DNA from: Roseiarcus sp963751165
Lineage (GTDB): Bacteria; Pseudomonadota; Alphaproteobacteria; Rhizobiales; Beijerinckiaceae
Assembly (NCBI GenBank): GCA_963751165.1
Contig: CAVVTP010000022.1
Location: forward strand, 62,001 to 126,000
Reading direction: 5' to 3'
DNA length: 64,000 bases
Shown here: positions 16,743-25,835 of the stretch, piece after piece
How the letters are laid out: every line of letters starts with the position of its first letter
Numbering within the stretch: position 1 is the stretch's first letter
Notes under the pieces: model-generated
The model's database searches: none
Told to the model about the DNA's origin: nothing
What the model saw: the letters and a program-made list of their open reading frames with translations, nothing else
Made by a program: the position numbers and the translations under genes

Positions 16743-17744
16743 ATGAAAAGCGACGCGCAACATCGCGGCAATCCATCGAAGTTTCGACGGCTGCTGGCGG
16801 CTGCTGGAGCCGCGATCGCGCTAGCGCCAATTGGCGCCCACGCTCAGAACGCCCCAACGCCGTTCCCACTTCCAGCCCTGGCGCCGCCAGCGTACGGATC
16901 TTTCAATTCCGATCCTTTCGCCGCCTGGCTCGCCATGGTTTCGGCCACCCAAGCGGCACAACCGAATTGGATGACGCCGCTTGTGACAGTCACGCCGCGC
17001 CTCGAACAAGAGTTCCGGTTTGATTTCTATGACCAGCAAAACGGGACCGGCAGCCAGGGCAACGGCCAACATTTCATCAATTACGGCGGGCCGGGTGGCC
17101 CGAGGGTGGAGTTTATCCCGGCCTGGAACTTGGAAGTCATTGTGGCGCCTCCACCTTACGTAATTGCCGCTGGCCCCAAGGGAGATGCGCAAGGGCCGGG
17201 TGATTGGCCAGCTTTTCTTGTCAAATATCGCCTCCTCTCCGCCAACCAGGAAAACGGCGACTACATCGTAACCGCCTTCTTTCAGATGTCAGACCCGTTG
17301 GACACGGCGGGAAAAATTTCAAACCACGTTCTAACGGCGCAGCCGACGCTCGCCGCGGGCAAAGGTTGGGGTGATTTTGATATTCAGTCGACGATCAGCG
17401 TGCAGATTCCAGTCGCCGGGACCGCTTCACCGGGCAACACGGCCCAAGTTAATATGACGAACTTCGGCGATCCGATACTTTGGAACACCGCCTTCCAGTA
17501 TCATTTCCAGCAGTATTTTTGGCCGGAGCTCGAGGTCAACTACGAGTACTGGCCGAATGGTGAGCACGGCGGCCTCAACCAAGTCCTGCTCACGCCGGGT
17601 CTGATATTGGGGCGCTTCAAGATCGGCCAGGACAGCCCAACTCGGCCGGTAAACCTGATCATTGGCGCCGGATATCAGGTGGCGGTGACGCCAAATCCGG
17701 TTACCAAAAACAATTTCGTCGCCACCTTACGGATCACTTTCTGA
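16743..17744 (+). CDS. Predicted outer-membrane beta-barrel protein, function unknown
   Basis: The 333-residue product begins with a signal peptide (RRLLAAAGAAIALAPIGAHA then QNAPTP) and continues with alternating polar and hydrophobic short strands, for example LEQEFRFDFYDQ, RVEFIPAWNLEVIVAPP, YIVTAFFQMS, FQYHFQQYFWPELEVNYEYW and NLIIGAGYQVAV. It ends FVATLRITF, with the terminal Phe typical of barrels handled by the BAM complex. This profile suits an outer-membrane porin or transporter-like protein, but no specific family was recognised. It is divergent from the tol operon; a shared role in the envelope is possible but unproven. Confidence 0.65.
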   Translation: MKSDAQHRGNPSKFRRLLAAAGAAIALAPIGAHAQNAPTPFPLPALAPPAYGSFNSDPFAAWLAMVSATQAAQPNWMTPLVTVTPRLEQEFRFDFYDQQNGTGSQGNGQHFINYGGPGGPRVEFIPAWNLEVIVAPPPYVIAAGPKGDAQGPGDWPAFLVKYRLLSANQENGDYIVTAFFQMSDPLDTAGKISNHVLTAQPTLAAGKGWGDFDIQSTISVQIPVAGTASPGNTAQVNMTNFGDPILWNTAFQYHFQQYFWPELEVNYEYWPNGEHGGLNQVLLTPGLILGRFKIGQDSPTRPVNLIIGAGYQVAVTPNPVTKNNFVATLRITF

Positions 17745-17856
17745 TCAGGCTGCGGCATTTCCTGTCGGTCGTGGCGAGCTGATCGTCGCAGGCGCGCATA
17801 TGGACAGGCGAATGACGGCAGGCGGTTGTTCTTTCCGCTTGATCGCGCCGCTGGCT

Positions 17857-19704
17857 TCACGCCCCGCGCTCCTGCGGCCACACCTGCACAACACCGGGAT
17901 CGATCTCGAAACGAACGTCATCGCCGGGCCGAGGCGCGTCACCTGCGTGCAGGAGCGACACCGCAGTCTTGCCGACACGGATCTTGAGTTCCCACCCTAT
18001 GGCAGCCGACCCTACGCGCTCGACCACGCCGCTATACGGCCCTGCATCGTTCACACGCGCTTGCGCCGGCGGAAAGCTCCAGCCCACCGCTTGGCCACGG
18101 GTCAAAGCAGGTCCGCGAACGGTGACGATGATATCGTCGCCTATTGCGATCGCGTTCGGGCTCGCCGCGACGCCATGCGCGATGGCCTGAGCGCCCAACA
18201 GACGCGCTACCAGTTCGGACACCGGGCGCAGGAAGAGCGAGGCAGTCGGGCCTGACTGAAGCGCACGGCCGTCGCCGACCACAAGGATCTCGTCGGCCAG
18301 CATGGCGGCTTCGGACGGATCGTGAGTGACGAGGATCGTGGTGGCCGTTAGCTGGTGCTGCAGGCCGCGCAATTCCTCACGCAGCCTGGCGCGCAAGGGC
18401 GCGTCCAAGGCCGAGAATGGCTCATCGAGCAGAAGCAGGCCCGCTGGCCGCACCAAGGCGCGCGCCAACGCGACCCGCTGCTGCTGCCCGAGCGAAAGTG
18501 CCGCGGGCCGACGATGCTCGAGTCCCTTCAAGCCGAGAAGTTCGATCCAGTGTCCGACCAGCGCACTGTCGGCATTGCGCGGGAAGAGAAGATTTTCCGT
18601 CACCGTGAGGTGGGGAAAGAGGCCATAATTCTGTGGCACATAGCCGATGCGCCGCAGGGCCGGATCGCAGCGCGACAAGTCCTTCCCATCGAGCATCACC
18701 ATCCCCAGATCGCCGGGCTCGATGCCGGCAATCATTCGCAGGCTGAGCGACTTTCCCGAGCCTGAAGGGCCCAGGATGGCCAGGCGGCGCGCTTGAGGCG
18801 CCCATGCGATATCAAGATCGAAACTTCCGAGGCGCTTCTTCAGGCGCACCCGCAAGTCGCCCTCGAGGCGTGGCGGCCCCGTCACGACGGCGCTTCCGAT
18901 CGGCGCGGACGCCAGCGGCTCGGCCCCGGCAGGCGCGCCGCCCGGGTCCGACCGCGGATGCAACGCGGTTGCGCTGAATCCCATGACCGCGAGCGCGACA
19001 ACGACTGTCGGCAGGATGACCGGCAACATGGCAGGCAGGCCCTGCGAGCCGAAGGCGACAAAGGTGTAAACCGGCAGCGAGTAGGGGTGATAGGCCACCA
19101 TCACGGTGGCGCCGAACTCGCCGAACGCGCGCAGCCAGGCAAGCAACAGCCCGGCCGCGATGCCCGGCATGGCGATGGGAAGGCTGACGCGGAAGAACAC
19201 CGCCAGCCCCCCACGGCCCAAGGTGGCCGCCACGCCTTCGAGCACAGGATCGCTGGCGGCGAAGGCCGAGCGCGCGGCGATGACCAGGAACGGCGCCGCG
19301 ACGAACACTTCCGCGAGCACGATACCAAGGAAGGAATCGGTCAATATGCCGCCGGTCGCCTGCCCGATCGGCGTGGAATAGCCGATCAGGAAGAGCAGCA
19401 GGATGCCGCTGGTCAGCGGTGGCAGGGCTAGCGGCAGCTGGACCACGAAGCCGAGGGCTGAAACTATTCGTCCGGGCCTGCGCGCCAGCAGATAGCCGAG
19501 CGGAATGCCACCCATTGCGATGAGCAGTGCAGCGCAGGTCGCGCTGCCGATGGAGACCAGGCAGGCGTGGGCGAGCTGGGCAACATCCACGCTCTGCCAG
19601 TTGGCTAGCCGCGTCGCGGCGAGGCCGGCAAAGAATGGCGCGATAAGATAAATGGCCAGCAATCCCGCCAGCCATGGCAGCGGCGCGGGGAGGCGGCCAG
19701 TCAC
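17857..19704 (-). CDS. Fused ABC permease-ATPase for an oxyanion (molybdate/tungstate/sulfate type)
   Basis: One 615-residue chain holds two ABC subunits. Residues 1 to about 250 form an inner-membrane permease of the ModB/CysT type, with the EAA loop ATLGRGGLAVFFRVSLPIAM. From about 285 on comes the ATPase: Walker A GPSGSGKS, Q-loop IGYVPQNYGLFPHLTV, signature LSLGQQQRVALARAL, Walker B LLLLDEPFSALD and H-loop LVTHDPSEA. The tail after about residue 500 resembles the MOP/TOBE oxyanion-sensing domain of ModC. Most bacteria encode these parts as separate genes. The stop codon of the binding protein overlaps the start by four bases, so both are made together. A ModE-like box upstream supports molybdate or tungstate. 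Confidence 0.85.
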   Translation of the reverse strand: MTGRLPAPLPWLAGLLAIYLIAPFFAGLAATRLANWQSVDVAQLAHACLVSIGSATCAALLIAMGGIPLGYLLARRPGRIVSALGFVVQLPLALPPLTSGILLLFLIGYSTPIGQATGGILTDSFLGIVLAEVFVAAPFLVIAARSAFAASDPVLEGVAATLGRGGLAVFFRVSLPIAMPGIAAGLLLAWLRAFGEFGATVMVAYHPYSLPVYTFVAFGSQGLPAMLPVILPTVVVALAVMGFSATALHPRSDPGGAPAGAEPLASAPIGSAVVTGPPRLEGDLRVRLKKRLGSFDLDIAWAPQARRLAILGPSGSGKSLSLRMIAGIEPGDLGMVMLDGKDLSRCDPALRRIGYVPQNYGLFPHLTVTENLLFPRNADSALVGHWIELLGLKGLEHRRPAALSLGQQQRVALARALVRPAGLLLLDEPFSALDAPLRARLREELRGLQHQLTATTILVTHDPSEAAMLADEILVVGDGRALQSGPTASLFLRPVSELVARLLGAQAIAHGVAASPNAIAIGDDIIVTVRGPALTRGQAVGWSFPPAQARVNDAGPYSGVVERVGSAAIGWELKIRVGKTAVSLLHAGDAPRPGDDVRFEIDPGVVQVWPQERGA

Positions 19705-20612
19705 TTGTCCGTTGCGAGCCGCTTGCGCAGGTCCGACGGCACGTCGTCCGCCCCGCCGCTCAACGTCGGACGGATCACGCTCAGCCCGTGCGCCTTCAGG
19801 ACGTCTTCTCCGCTTGGACCCAGCAGATAGGATGTGAAAGCCTCAGCGCCCGCAGCATTGGGTGCGTCCTTCAGGACGGTGACCGTATAGGTCGCCTTCG
19901 GCGTGATCGCCGGCGGCAGAGTGATGGTTGGGATATGCCCGTCGGCCGTTTCCGTTGAATAGAAAAACCCGACATCAACCTGACCGGATTGCAGCCGGCC
20001 GACTAGCTCTTCCTCCGGCAAGACTTGAGCGCTGTTCTCATCGTCACCCAGCACCTTATGGGCAAGGCCGGGCAGGTGATAGGCCGTCTCGGCCTTCTCC
20101 ATAAGCTCCACCGTGAGCCGACCTTTGGGGTCGAGCTTCGGATCGGTGCGACCCACGCGAATGCCTGGCTCCTGCAACACCTCGTACCACGGCTTGGTCT
20201 TGAAATCGGCGGCAAAGCGGCCCTGCGGATTGTAGCCGATAACGAGAGGCGATTGGGCAAACGCGATATACCAATTCACCCAGTCGCCATTCGCCGGGCC
20301 CATCAGGCTATCATCGACCTTCGGATTGGCGCTGACGAACACATCGCCCTGACGCAGTTTGCCCTTTATCTCGTTGGCGAGCTTGTTCGAACCCCCAGCA
20401 TATCCGGCGAACCCGTCCCCCGACGCCTTTTCAAAGGCCGGACCGATATCATGCTCCATCAAATTGACGAGCGATCCGGCATAAAGCACGCGGACAGTTC
20501 CGGATGCCAGCGCCGCGTGCGTGCCAAGAGCCACAATGGCCACGATTCCGACTGCGGCCCGAACGCCGCGCCTGGGCCATTTCGCTGAGAAGTTCAGGCG
20601 TTTCTCCGACAT
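19701..20612 (-). CDS. Periplasmic oxyanion-binding protein (ModA/WtpA-like)
   Basis: The predicted 303-residue protein has a signal peptide (AAVGIVAIVALGTHAALA) and then VRVLYAGSLVNLMEHDIGPA, YAGGSNKLANEIKGK and GDVFVSANPKVDD, which match the archaeal-type WtpA/ModA branch of molybdate and tungstate binding proteins. The conserved YAGSL and SNKLANEI segments form the anion pocket in that family. The ATG at 20612 was preferred over 20618 and 20678 because AAGGAGG lies eight bases before it. It is the first gene of a two-gene operon with the fused permease-ATPase. Molybdate, tungstate or another oxyanion cannot be separated by sequence alone. Confidence 0.82.
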   Translation of the reverse strand: MSEKRLNFSAKWPRRGVRAAVGIVAIVALGTHAALASGTVRVLYAGSLVNLMEHDIGPAFEKASGDGFAGYAGGSNKLANEIKGKLRQGDVFVSANPKVDDSLMGPANGDWVNWYIAFAQSPLVIGYNPQGRFAADFKTKPWYEVLQEPGIRVGRTDPKLDPKGRLTVELMEKAETAYHLPGLAHKVLGDDENSAQVLPEEELVGRLQSGQVDVGFFYSTETADGHIPTITLPPAITPKATYTVTVLKDAPNAAGAEAFTSYLLGPSGEDVLKAHGLSVIRPTLSGGADDVPSDLRKRLATDK

Positions 20613-20782
20613 TAGCATTGCCTCCTTCTCATAAAATTGGTCGCAACATCCGGCCTGTCGGTAAGCGCGCCTCGACAAAAAAGGCGCGGCCGGCTTTGGC
20701 GAAGGCCGAAGTTCGTGGTTCTGGACCAGCAGATTGAAGGCGTTTGCTCCGTGATCCGCGTGATGCGGTGATTGTGGGCGCT

Positions 20783-20804
20783 GTTATATCTTCTGGAATA
20801 TAGC
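20783..20804. promoter_or_regulatory. Candidate ModE (Mo) box upstream of the oxyanion transporter
   Basis: GTTATAT (20783-20789), eight bases, then ATATAGC (20798-20804) form an imperfect AT-rich palindrome. It resembles the ModE operator, in which two TATAT-containing half-sites flank a 6-8 bp centre. It lies about 170 bp upstream of the binding-protein start, where a molybdate-repressed promoter would be expected. No modE gene is in the window. Confidence 0.4.
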
Positions 20805-20989
20805 CTAGCCGGAGAGGCGGCGTCCAGTTTTCGCGCTTCCCTGCAGCCCCTCGGAACATTCAGCGTGAGGTATGGGGCCGCCTGCTCGACCGGTTCTTCT
20901 GCATGCGTCCCGATGACACTTTCGGGATAGAAATTGGCCCGGTAGCGGACAGGACGCCGACGGGCGACGAGATGCGCGGTTTTGCTGCT

Positions 20990-21075
20990 CCGCCGCCTGT
21001 TCCCTGATCGCCAGAAAAAATTCCCTGATGCGCGAAAAGAATTGCTGTTTGGGCCAGGAAGTCCCTGTATTATAC
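20990..21075. repeat. AGGGAATT-type intergenic repeat, locus A
   Basis: TCCCTGAT, ATTCCCTGAT and GTCCCTGTAT occur within 80 bp, together with GAATTGCTGTTTGGGCC. The same words recur in the longer loci at 25350-25545 and 35555-35755. An AT-rich palindromic tract (TTATACATTATAAATTATG) follows up to 21100. No gene lies here. Confidence 0.5.
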
Positions 21076-21303
21076 ATTATAAATTATGTATATAATTGCA
21101 CAGCCAATTGAGAGCAAATGTCTTTTCGTGATGCATTCGGCCGAAAAGCTTCCATCCCTCTTTTTCCCTTCCTAACAGCGAAAAATAGGGAATGCTTGTC
21201 GCAGCCGGGTGGGCGCGTGGGCGACGCAGGCGGCGACCGCAATCTTCGTGCCGGCGAAGATGGTCGGAGGCGAAAAGCCCCGGCTCGCATAACACTGGTG
21301 TGT

Positions 21304-21375
21304 CCTCCCTACCCAAAGCGCCAGCGCCCCGCTATCGTGGCCAACGGTCGCGCTGGTCTTTGGGCGCGAGGGAGG
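21304..21375 (+). promoter_or_regulatory. 5'-UTR hairpin that pairs with the puuD ribosome site
   Basis: Three blocks pair across a 24-base loop: CCTCCC (21304-21309) with GGGAGG (21370-21375), CCCAAAG (21312-21318) with CTTTGGG (21358-21364), and CCAGCG (21321-21326) with CGCTGG (21351-21356). That is 19 Watson-Crick pairs with two small internal loops. The GGGAGG strand is the Shine-Dalgarno sequence of puuD, nine bases before its ATG. The mRNA would therefore be closed for translation unless something opens the stem. Regulation is inferred; the complementarity is seen. Confidence 0.6.
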
Positions 21376-21383
21376 TCTGCTCA

Positions 21384-22625
21384 ATGGGGGCGCTTGAAGC
21401 CTTCGCCTGGGAATGGGGGTCGGCGCTCATCCGCTGGCTGCATGTGACGGCCGCGATCGCCTGGATCGGCGGGTCGTTCTTCTTTATGCATCTCGACGCC
21501 AGCTTACGCAGACACGCCGGCGACGATCCGGCTCTCGCCGGCGTCTCGTGGCAGGTGCACGGCGGCGGCTTCTACCAGATGAGCAAATACATGCTCGCGC
21601 CGGCCGCGTTGCCGGACATGCTCATCTGGCACAAATGGCAGTCCTACTGGACCTGGATGAGCGGCTTCGTGCTGCTCTGCTGGGTCTATTATGGCCAGTC
21701 GACGTATTTTCTCATCGATCCCGCCGTCATGCCGCTTTTGCCCTGGCAGGCGGCGCTGATCGGGATCGGGGCGCTTGCGCTCGGATGGATCGTCTACGAT
21801 CTTCTCTGCCGCTCGCCGCTCGGCAACAACGACCCGCTGCTCGCGCTCGTCGGCTTCGGCTATGTCGTCGCGACGAGCTGGGTTTTCACCCAGTTCTTCT
21901 CCGGCCGCGGCGCCCTCATCCACACCGGCGCGCTGATGGCGACGATGATGACGGGCAACGTCTTCTTCGTCATCATGCCGAACCAGCGCAAGAGCGTCGC
22001 CGCACTGCGGGCGGGCAGCAAGCCCGACCCGAAATGGGTGAAGACATCGAAGACGCGCTCGACCCACAACAATTACATCACGCTGCCCGTCCTCTTCCTG
22101 ATGCTGTCGAACCACTACCCGATGACCTTCTCCAATTCGAGGGCCATTCCGGCGATCGTCACCTGCGTCATCGTCGCCGGCGCGCTCGTCCGCTATTTCT
22201 ACAACGTCTGGCACCTCGGTCACGACAAGGCGCCCTGGTGGGCCTGGGCGGCCGCCGCGCTCGCGATCGTCTGCGCTTTCTATATCGCGGCGGGGGCTTC
22301 GCCCGGCATGCGCGAGCTTCTGGGGATGAAGGCGCTTCCGGCCGCCCCTGCGCTCGCCTTCGAACCGAAGGCGCCGCCGGAGGTGGTCGAGATCGTGACG
22401 ATGCGCTGCTCGATGTGTCATTCGGCCGAGCCGATGGAGGATATCGGCGAAGCGCCGAAGGGCGTGCTGCTCGACACGCCCGAGCATATCGCGCGCTTCG
22501 CCCCGGCGATCCGCATGCAGGCGGTGCTGACCCATGCGATGCCGCCCAACAATTTCACCCAGATGACGGACGAGGAGAGGGCTGTGCTTGCGCATTGGCT
22601 GAAACTCGATTTGGCGCAGAAATGA
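21384..22625 (+). CDS. puuD: Membrane urate oxidase PuuD with C-terminal cytochrome c domain
   Basis: The 413-residue product matches PuuD, the integral-membrane urate hydroxylase found in many alphaproteobacteria instead of soluble uricase. Several membrane helices fill residues 1 to about 300 (WLHVTAAIAWIGGSFFFMHL, QSYWTWMSGFVLLCWVYY, HTGALMATMMTGNVFFVIMP). The C-terminal domain holds a haem c motif, Cys342-Ser-Met-Cys345-His346, as in c-type cytochromes. It oxidises urate to 5-hydroxyisourate and passes electrons to the respiratory chain. The ATG at 21384 follows GGGAGG at a good distance, but that site is inside a hairpin. Its stop overlaps the start of allC (ATGA). Confidence 0.92.
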   Translation: MGALEAFAWEWGSALIRWLHVTAAIAWIGGSFFFMHLDASLRRHAGDDPALAGVSWQVHGGGFYQMSKYMLAPAALPDMLIWHKWQSYWTWMSGFVLLCWVYYGQSTYFLIDPAVMPLLPWQAALIGIGALALGWIVYDLLCRSPLGNNDPLLALVGFGYVVATSWVFTQFFSGRGALIHTGALMATMMTGNVFFVIMPNQRKSVAALRAGSKPDPKWVKTSKTRSTHNNYITLPVLFLMLSNHYPMTFSNSRAIPAIVTCVIVAGALVRYFYNVWHLGHDKAPWWAWAAAALAIVCAFYIAAGASPGMRELLGMKALPAAPALAFEPKAPPEVVEIVTMRCSMCHSAEPMEDIGEAPKGVLLDTPEHIARFAPAIRMQAVLTHAMPPNNFTQMTDEERAVLAHWLKLDLAQK

Positions 22626-23869
22626 CCCAGACCCGCCTTTCCGAGGCAGATCTTGCCGCCGGCGCGAAGCTGATGGCGCGGCTCGACGCCTTCGCGGCCT
22701 TCACCGACGAGCCGGGACGCCTCACGCGTCTCTTTCTCTCCGACGCGCACAAGGCGGCGGCGCAGGCTTTCATCGGCTGGTGCGCCGAGGCGGGCCTTCA
22801 GGCGAAGATCGACGCCTCCGGCAACGTCGTCGCCCGCTACGAGGGCCGGGTCGCGGGCGCGCCTGCGCTCATGCTGGGTTCACATATCGACACGGTGCGC
22901 GACGCCGGACGCTACGACGGCAATTATGGGGCGCTGGCGGCTCTCTCGGTCGTCGAAGCGCTCGCCGCCCGGGGCGAGCGGCTCGAGCACGCAGTCCAAA
23001 TCGTCGGGTTCGGCGACGAGGAAGGCGTCCGCTTCCGCTCGACGCTGACCGGCTCGCGCGCGCTCGCTGGAGCATACGAGGCGGACGCGCTCGATCAGAA
23101 GGACAAGGGCGGCGTTTCGATGCGCGACGCGCTCAAAGCCTTCGGCGGCGATCCCGATAAGGCCGGGTCGATTCGCGCGGAAAATGTCGCGGCCTTCGTC
23201 GAGGCGCATATCGAGCAGGGCCCGGTCCTCGAGGCCGAAAACTTGCCGCTCGGCGTCGTCACCGCCATCAACGGCGCGACGCGGCTCGAGGTCGGGCTGG
23301 ACGGCGTGGCGGGCCACGCGGGCGCGACGCCCATGGGGCTCCGGCGCGACGCCCTGACCGCCGCCGCCGAAATGGCGCTTGCGATCGAGGCGCGGGCGCG
23401 GGGCGAAGCCGATCTGGTCGCCACCGTTGGACGTCTCGAAGTCTGGCCCGGCGCGACCAATGTCATTCCCGGTCACACGCAGTTTTCCGTCGACATTCGC
23501 GCGCCAGATGACGCCCGCCGCGCCGCCGCCGTCGCCGATCTGCAGGTGAGCATCCGCTCGATCGCCGCTGCACGCGGCGTGCGCGCGACGACGGCGAAAA
23601 CGCACGAGGCCGACGCTTTCGTCTGCGATCCGCGCATCATTGCGGGGTTCTCGCGGGCGGTCGAGCATGTCGGAGTGAAACCCCGGCTCCTGCCCTCGGG
23701 GGCGGGGCACGACACGATGGTGATGGGAGGTCTGTGTCCGGCGGGCATGCTGTTCGTCCGCTGCAAGGGCGGAATCAGCCATAACCCACTGGAATCGATC
23801 ACGCCCGAGGACTGCGCGTACGGACTCGCGGCGCTGACCCGCTTCGTGCGGGATTTCCGCATCGATTGA
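22622..23869 (+). CDS. allC: Allantoate amidohydrolase / N-carbamoyl amino acid hydrolase family (M20)
   Basis: The 415-residue Zn/Mn-dependent hydrolase has the M20 metal-binding set: MLGSHIDTVRDAG (His and bridging region), GRYDGNYGALAAL (Asp), IVGFGDEEGVRF (Glu pair), AFVEAHIEQGPVLE (His/Glu) and KGGISHNPLE (C-terminal His). A SGAGHDTMVM motif is typical of the allantoate amidohydrolase and beta-ureidopropionase branch. Translational coupling to puuD through the ATGA overlap points to allantoate, the product further down the urate route, as substrate. The frame stays open upstream of 22622, but that part lies inside puuD and is not coding in this frame. Confidence 0.85.
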   Translation: MTQTRLSEADLAAGAKLMARLDAFAAFTDEPGRLTRLFLSDAHKAAAQAFIGWCAEAGLQAKIDASGNVVARYEGRVAGAPALMLGSHIDTVRDAGRYDGNYGALAALSVVEALAARGERLEHAVQIVGFGDEEGVRFRSTLTGSRALAGAYEADALDQKDKGGVSMRDALKAFGGDPDKAGSIRAENVAAFVEAHIEQGPVLEAENLPLGVVTAINGATRLEVGLDGVAGHAGATPMGLRRDALTAAAEMALAIEARARGEADLVATVGRLEVWPGATNVIPGHTQFSVDIRAPDDARRAAAVADLQVSIRSIAAARGVRATTAKTHEADAFVCDPRIIAGFSRAVEHVGVKPRLLPSGAGHDTMVMGGLCPAGMLFVRCKGGISHNPLESITPEDCAYGLAALTRFVRDFRID

Positions 23870-23893
23870 GACGAGTTCTCAGGGAGGAATATG

Positions 23894-25206
23894 ATGGCCA
23901 AACGATTTTTCGGCGATACCGGCCCTGTGCGCTACGAGGGGTCGGACAGCGACAATCCGTTCGCCTTCCGCCATTACGATCCGGCGCGCGTCGTCATGGG
24001 CAAGACGATGGCCGAGCAGCTGCGGCCCTCGGTCTGCTATTGGCACAGCTTCGCATGGATGGGCTCGGACATGTTCGGCGCGCCGACCTTCGAGCGGCCA
24101 TGGGAAGGCGACGACATGAAGTCCGCGGGGCTCAAGGCCGACGTCGCCTTCGACATGTTCTCGACTCTCGGCTTTCCGTTCTTCGCCTTTCACGACAAGG
24201 ACGTTGTTCCGGAGGGCGCGAGCCTGGCCGAATTCGGACGAAACCTCGCCGAGATGACCGACGTCTTTGCCGGCAAGATGCAGTCGACCGGGGTGAAGCT
24301 GCTCTGGGGCACGGCGAACCTCTTCAGCCATCCGCGCTATATGGGGGGCGCGGCGACCAATCCCGACCCCGACGTGTTCGCGCACGCCTGCGGCGCAGGT
24401 GAAGAACGCCATCGACGCCACGCACAAGCTCGGCGGCGCAAACTACGTGCTGTGGGGCGGCCGCGAGGGATACGAGACCCTGCTCAACACCGATCTGACC
24501 CGTGAACTGGAGCAGCTCGGCCGCTTCCTCTCGCTGGTCGTCGACTACAAGCACAAGATCGGCTTCAAGGGCGTGCTGCTGGTCGAGCCGAAGCCGCAGG
24601 AGCCCACCAAGCACCAGTACGATTACGACGTCGCCACGGTCGCCGGATTTCTGCGCAAGTTCGGGCTCGAGCGTGAGGTCAAGCTCAACATCGAGGTCGG
24701 CCACGCGTTTCTCGCGCGCCACTCGTTCGAGCACGAGGTCGCGCTCGCCTCCTCGCTCGGGCTTCTCGGGTCGGTCGACGCCAACCGCAACGACTACCAG
24801 TCCGGCTGGGACACCGACCAGTTCCCCAACAACGCGGCCGAACTCGTGCCGGCGCTCTATTTCATCCTCAAGCAGGGCGGCATCGCGCCGGGCGGCTTCA
24901 ACTTCGACTCGAAAGTGCGGCGCCAGTCGATCGATCCGGGAGACCTTCTGCTCGGCCATATCGGCGGCATCGACGCCTGCGCCGAGGCGCTGGTCGCCGC
25001 CGTCCGCCTCATCGAGGACGGCAAGTTCGATGCGCTGAGGAAAGAGCGCTACGCCGGTTGGGACGACCCCAAGGCTCGGGCGATGCTCGAGCCGGGGGCT
25101 GGCCCTCGAGGCGATCGCCAAACGCGTCGCCGACGAAAAGATCGACCCCAAGCCGCGCTCCGGGCGGCAGGAGTTCTTCGAGAACCTCGTGAACCGGTAT
25201 CTGTAG
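23894..25206 (+). pseudogene. xylA: Xylose isomerase, two frameshifts
   Basis: Residues from three frames together give a full-length (about 437 residue) XylA. The first part has the catalytic His in FFAFHDKDVVPEG and ends near DPDVFAHACGA; the second begins VKNAIDATHKLGGANYV and carries metal ligands in LLVEPKPQEPTKHQ, ARHSFEHEVAL and GSVDANRNDYQ; the third ends EFFENLVNRYL. The shifts fall near 24390 and 25098. All active-site residues are kept, so sequencing error is at least as likely as true loss. The enzyme would turn xylose into xylulose. A GGGAGG site precedes two adjacent ATGs (23891, 23894); the second has better spacing. It follows allC by 24 bp although the pathways are unrelated. 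Confidence 0.88.
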
Positions 25207-25349
25207 GCGAACGCGGCCCCTCGCTTGCGGGAATGGGCCGCGCCAAGGCGCGTCGAAAGACCTAGTCTAGTGCGGTGACTCTAACACTGTGATCCTCCCC
25301 GATCGCATGGAACAGAACCCTCCCGCCGTGAGGAAGTCGGCGCCCTGAG

Positions 25350-25545
25350 CGCGGCCGAATTCCCTGGTAACTGGGAAGAAAACAGGGAATCTTGCGCCCT
25401 TGGCCGTTTTTTGGACCGCGCCAAAAAGCTCACGATTCCAAGCAATTCCGCCAAAATTCCCTACGCGGGCGAATAGGGAATTTTTTTGGCCGAGCAGGGA
25501 ATTCAAATTCGCTGCTCGTCGGGGAACAGGAATATCTCGCGCTCT
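25350..25545. repeat. AGGGAATT-type intergenic repeat, locus B
   Basis: Seven GGGAA or TTCCC-centred words (AATTCCCTGG, CAGGGAATC, AATTCCCTAC, TAGGGAATTT, CAGGGAATTC and others) occur in both orientations within 190 bp. Blocks such as GGCCGAGCAGGGAATTCAAA and ATTCGCTGCTC are closely echoed at 35555-35755. The rest of the gap from 25207 to 25835 shows no gene. Confidence 0.6.
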
Positions 25546-25835
25546 GTCGATGCCATTTGGGCGCGGGCGCCTGGGAATTGGACTTTCGCCCAGATAGGAT
25601 TTCGAATGTTAGTGACAGATCACTTGTAAGCGCCCCCTTGCGCCGGATGCGGGATCTGCGCCGCAACGCCCGCCAAGTCGCGCCGTCGTTGCATCGATCC
25701 TCGCCCCGGCATCTCCCGCAAGTGGAAATGAGACCTTGCCCATTTTGCGTTAGCCGTCTTTACCCGATTTTGATTGGTCTCGGGCAAAACTGCCGCTTTG
25801 CGCGCCATCCGGGGACGGCGCCTGCTGGGATCGGC

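Noticed and set aside
25267..25506. Small frames with repeated FPV/NREF-like peptides
   Set aside because: They are translations of the AGGGAATT repeat, which is non-coding and present at other intergenic sites.
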